A stretch of DNA of 8,383 bases from Candidatus Omnitrophota bacterium. GTDB taxonomy: Bacteria; Omnitrophota; Gorgyraeia; Zapsychrales; Fredricksoniimonadaceae. Every line of letters begins with the position of its first letter. Within the stretch, counting starts at the first letter, position 1. The DNA is taken from contig JACQQW010000049.1 in the NCBI GenBank assembly GCA_016206745.1, forward strand, positions 1 through 8,383, given 5' to 3'. A program made the translations under genes and the position numbers. This document shows positions 5,986 through 8,383 of the stretch, piece by piece. The notes beneath the pieces are model-generated. The model saw only the letters and a list, made by a program, of their open reading frames with translations, had not been told where the DNA came from and did no database searches.

Positions 5986-7329
5986 ATGACTACAGCGACC
6001 CTTATAAAAAAGACCAAAGACCAAAGACCAAAGACCAAAGACTTTAAGGTCAAGGACATGTCCCTGGCTCAATGGGGACGCAAAGAAATCACCATCGCCG
6101 AGACCGAGATGCCCGGTTTAATGGCCTTGCGCAAAGAATACCAGGCCAAACAGCCTTTAAAAGGGGCGCGCATCGCCGGGTGCATCCACATGACCATCGA
6201 GACCGCGGTGTTGATTGAAACACTGATTCAATTAGGGGCCCGGGTGCGCTGGTCTTCCTGCAATATTTTTTCCACCCAGGACCATGCCGCGGCCGCCATT
6301 GCCGCCGCTGGCATCCCGGTGTTTGCCTGGAAAGGCGAGAGCTTGCCGGAATACGATTGGTGCGTGGAGCAAACCATCAACTGGCCCGACGGCAAAGGTC
6401 CCAACCTGCTTTTAGACGATGGGGGGGACTTGACCCTTATGGTCCATCAAAAATATCCCCGCTATTTGTCTGATATCCGCGGACTCTCCGAAGAAACCAC
6501 CACCGGTGTCCACCGCTTGTATGAAATGACGGCCCAGGGAACATTGAAAGTGCCGGCCATCAATGTCAACGATTCGGTGACCAAGTCCAAGTTCGATAAT
6601 TTATACGGCTGCCGCGAATCTTTGATCGACGGCATCAAGCGCGCCACGGACCGCATGATCGCCGGTAAAGTGTGCGTCGTGGCCGGTCATGGCGACGTGG
6701 GCAAGGGCTGCGCGCAGTCTTTTAAAGGCCTGGGCGGCCGCGTGATCGTCACCGAAATCGACCCCATCTGCGCTTTGCAGGCGGCCATGGAAGGGTATGA
6801 AGTCATGCCCATGGACGAGGCGGCCAAGCTCGGCGACATTTTCGTCACCGCCACCGGATGCATCGACGTCATCACGGCCAAACATTTGGACGCCATGAAA
6901 AGCGGCGCCATTGTTTGCAATATCGGCCATTTCGACGCGGAGATCCAAATCGCCTATTTAAATAACCGCAAAGACGTTAAAAAAGTGCAGATCAAGCCGC
7001 AGGTGGACGAATACGCGTATCCCAACGGCAAAACAATCATAATTTTGGCTGAAGGCCGTTTGGTGAATTTGGGCTGCGCCATGGGGCATCCGTCCTTTGT
7101 CATGAGCAATTCATTCACCAACCAGGTGCTGGCCCAAATTGAATTGTGGCAAAATGGGCATAAGTATGAACGCAAGGTCTACACTCTGCCCAAACAACTC
7201 GACGAGAAAGTGGCCCGTTTGCACCTGGCCAAGGTTGGCGCCAGGCTGGATACTCTAAATTCAGCCCAGGCAAAATACCTCGGGGTCAAAACCGAAGGCC
7301 CATTCAAACCGGACCATTACAGATATTAA
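5986..7329 (+). CDS. ahcY: Adenosylhomocysteinase (SAH hydrolase)
   Basis: This NAD-dependent enzyme splits S-adenosylhomocysteine into adenosine and homocysteine, relieving product inhibition of methyltransferases. It has 447 residues. Motifs seen: [15 protein letters not shown] (66-80), the substrate segment [11 protein letters not shown] (195-205) with catalytic Lys200, the NAD-binding loop GHGDVGKG (234-241), CNIGHFD (311-317), [20 protein letters not shown] (361-380), and the hallmark C terminus [10 protein letters not shown]. His235 stands where most homologues have Tyr. The first 19 residues are an extension partly encoded by a 7-bp tandem repeat ([11 protein letters not shown], 9-19). 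Family homology begins at about [15 protein letters not shown] (20-34). The ATG at 5986 has ribosome site GGAAG 6 nt upstream. The ATG at 6058 would remove conserved residues and is less likely. Confidence 0.97.
   Translation: MTTATLIKKTKDQRPKTKDFKVKDMSLAQWGRKEITIAETEMPGLMALRKEYQAKQPLKGARIAGCIHMTIETAVLIETLIQLGARVRWSSCNIFSTQDHAAAAIAAAGIPVFAWKGESLPEYDWCVEQTINWPDGKGPNLLLDDGGDLTLMVHQKYPRYLSDIRGLSEETTTGVHRLYEMTAQGTLKVPAINVNDSVTKSKFDNLYGCRESLIDGIKRATDRMIAGKVCVVAGHGDVGKGCAQSFKGLGGRVIVTEIDPICALQAAMEGYEVMPMDEAAKLGDIFVTATGCIDVITAKHLDAMKSGAIVCNIGHFDAEIQIAYLNNRKDVKKVQIKPQVDEYAYPNGKTIIILAEGRLVNLGCAMGHPSFVMSNSFTNQVLAQIELWQNGHKYERKVYTLPKQLDEKVARLHLAKVGARLDTLNSAQAKYLGVKTEGPFKPDHYRY
6011..6043 (+). repeat. 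AGACCAA 7-bp tandem repeat inside the ahcY 5' end
   Basis: There are four exact consecutive copies of AGACCAA (6011-6017, 6018-6024, 6025-6031, 6032-6038) followed by a partial AGACT. Seven bases per unit give a 21-bp, 7-residue coding period, read as KTKDQRP then KTKD. The same unit builds the inverted repeat after ahcY (7336-7408). Confidence 0.93.
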
Positions 7330-7335
7330 AGGAGG
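7330..7335 (+). promoter_or_regulatory. Strong Shine-Dalgarno sequence displaced from pfkA
   Basis: AGGAGG lies one nucleotide-step after the ahcY stop (7327-7329) but about 80 nt before the pfkA ATG at 7415. No other ribosome site is visible near that ATG: the adjoining bases TAAGAT are poor. It directly abuts the 5' arm of the inverted repeat at 7336-7408. Confidence 0.65.
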
Positions 7336-7408
7336 CAGACTAAAGACCATAGACCAAAGACCAGAGACCTTAAAAGTCTATTGTCTATAGTCTATTGTCT
7401 TTGGTCTG
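7336..7408 (+). repeat. Long imperfect inverted repeat built of 7-bp units
   Basis: The left arm (7336-7370) consists of GAC-containing 7-mers such as AGACCAT, AGACCAA and AGACCAG. The right arm (7374-7408) consists of their complements, such as GTCTATT and GTCTTTG. Paired positions sum to 14744 throughout. CAGAC (7336-7340) pairs with GTCTG (7404-7408), followed by a U-G wobble. AAAGAC pairs with GTCTTT and ATAGAC with GTCTAT, with mismatches mostly recurring every 7 bases up to a loop of about 3 nt at 7371-7373. The spacing of mismatches at the unit boundary shows how the structure arose from diverged repeats. It shares its unit with the array in ahcY. Confidence 0.88.
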
Positions 7409-7414
7409 TAAGAT

Positions 7415-8383
7415 ATGGCCACAAAAGTCAAAAAAATCGGCATCCTGACCTCCGGCGGGGACGGCCCCGGCATGAACGCGGCCATCCGCGCCGCGGTGCG
7501 GTATTCTTTGCATTACGGCCTGGAAGTTGCCGGGATCATGCGCGGATACCAGGGGCTTTTGGAAGAAGATATTGTGCCGTTCAACCACCGCTCGGTGTCC
7601 AATATCATTAACAGAGGCGGCACGATTTTAAAGACCGCCCGTTCCAAAGCATTTGCCACTGATGAAGGCAAGGCCAAGGCCGCGGAAGCGTTGCATAAGC
7701 ACAACATCGACGCCTTGATCGTCATCGGAGGGGACGGTTCCTATATGGGTGCCAGCCGCCTTTATGAAAAATTTCAGATCCCGACCATCGGCCTGCCCGG
7801 CACCATTGACAATGATTTAAACGGCACCGACCAGACCATCGGCTGCTCCACGGCCATCAATACGGCGCTGGAATCCATCGACAAAATCCGCGACACCGCC
7901 CAGAGCATGGAACGCATTTTTGTGGTCGAAGTCATGGGCAACAAAAGCGGTTACATTGCCATGGAAGTGGCCCTGGCCGCCGGGGCGGAAGACGTCATCA
8001 TCCCTGAGCGTAAATTCGATTATGAAGCCATGCACCAGGAAATCCTGGAAGGCAACCGCAAAGGCAAAATTTCTTATATCATCATTGTCGCCGAAGGCGC
8101 GGCCATGGCCCCGGTCGTGGCCGAGCATATCACCCGCGCGACGGGGCTGGAAACCCGCTATGTGGTCTTGGGCCATGTCCAGCGCGGAGGGACACCCAGC
8201 GGCTCGGACCGTATTTTATCCACCCGCCTGGGCGCGGCCGCGGTGGACCTTTTGCTCAACGGTATTTACGGCAAGGCCGTGGGCGTGCTGGAAGATGAAA
8301 TTAACGTCGTTGACCTCAAAGACGCCACCCGCCGTATCCACGCCGATATGGACCAGCGCTACGAACTGCTCAAAATCCTCACC
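7415..8383 (+). CDS. pfkA: ATP-dependent 6-phosphofructokinase, 3' end beyond the window
   Basis: PfkA phosphorylates fructose 6-phosphate to fructose 1,6-bisphosphate, the committed step of glycolysis. The open frame runs 323 codons to the window edge with no stop. Motifs seen: TSGGDGPGMNAAIRA (12-26), ATP site IGGDGSYMGAS (104-114), catalytic GLPGTIDNDLNGTDQTIG (126-143) with Asp132, VVEVMGNKSGYIA (170-182), and GHVQRGGTPSGSDR (253-266). Key residues sit at +5 from E. coli (Asp132, Arg167, Arg248, His254, Arg257). Glycines after GGD and in PGTIDND indicate ATP rather than pyrophosphate as donor, since PPi enzymes usually have GGDD and PKTIDND. E. coli PfkA has 320 residues, so little should be missing. 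The start ATG gives the usual short lead MATKVKKIGILTSGGD, but its ribosome site lies far upstream beyond an inverted repeat. Confidence 0.95.
   Translation, partial: MATKVKKIGILTSGGDGPGMNAAIRAAVRYSLHYGLEVAGIMRGYQGLLEEDIVPFNHRSVSNIINRGGTILKTARSKAFATDEGKAKAAEALHKHNIDALIVIGGDGSYMGASRLYEKFQIPTIGLPGTIDNDLNGTDQTIGCSTAINTALESIDKIRDTAQSMERIFVVEVMGNKSGYIAMEVALAAGAEDVIIPERKFDYEAMHQEILEGNRKGKISYIIIVAEGAAMAPVVAEHITRATGLETRYVVLGHVQRGGTPSGSDRILSTRLGAAAVDLLLNGIYGKAVGVLEDEINVVDLKDATRRIHADMDQRYELLKILT

Noticed and set aside
6058..6060. Internal ATG as the true ahcY start, avoiding the repeat
   Set aside because: The codons just upstream (FKVKD) belong to the conserved family region, and the ATG at 5986 has the better ribosome site directly after metK.
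6011..7408. CRISPR array suggested by repeated AGACCAA units
   Set aside because: Units are 7 bp and directly adjacent, with no unique spacers of about 30 bp and no cas genes nearby.
7381..7611. Plus-strand frame of 76 codons starting within the inverted repeat
   Set aside because: It is out of frame with the well-conserved phosphofructokinase signatures beginning at 7415 and is not a protein I can recognise.

Overview
The window looks like part of a bacterial chromosome from a moderately GC-rich organism. All recognisable genes lie on the + strand and are tightly packed. Neither tRNA encodes its CCA end. Intergenic spacers carry small palindromic and 7-bp repeats. Such compact metabolic operons with short palindromes recall poorly cultured candidate phyla such as Omnitrophota, but that is an impression and not something the sequence proves.

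Layout: positions 1-51 are the 3' half of a tRNA-Leu(UAG), followed by a hairpin-rich spacer that may terminate transcription. A complete tRNA-Gly(GCC) sits at 141-213. From 243 a probable operon runs to the right edge. Its order is a PTS EIIA protein of the PtsN/fructose type, a YvcK-family protein with an added N-terminal membrane domain, HPr (ptsH), enzyme I (ptsI), a small sugar-phosphate-type nucleotidyltransferase, S-adenosylmethionine synthetase (metK), adenosylhomocysteinase (ahcY), and ATP-type 6-phosphofructokinase (pfkA). The pfkA gene reaches the window edge without a stop codon.

How the genes fit together: EI, HPr and EIIA form a complete PEP-to-protein phosphorelay with no EIIB or EIIC permease in view. 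This points to a regulatory PTS rather than a sugar transporter, and HPr also keeps the serine motif used by HPr kinase. YvcK, known elsewhere as a factor for growth on gluconeogenic carbon, sits inside this relay cluster. The second half pairs SAM synthesis with removal of its product S-adenosylhomocysteine and ends with the committed step of glycolysis.

The most notable non-coding structure is a family of AGACCAA-like 7-bp repeats. One array lies in frame inside the 5' end of ahcY, where it encodes a repetitive N-terminal extension. A second, arranged as a long imperfect inverted repeat, lies exactly between a strong Shine-Dalgarno sequence and the pfkA start codon. If that RNA folds, the ribosome site and the start codon would be brought to near-ideal spacing. 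Other spacers hold a 10-bp-stem hairpin whose tail supplies a ribosome site (4011-4046) and a 12-bp perfect palindrome just upstream of metK (4789-4800).
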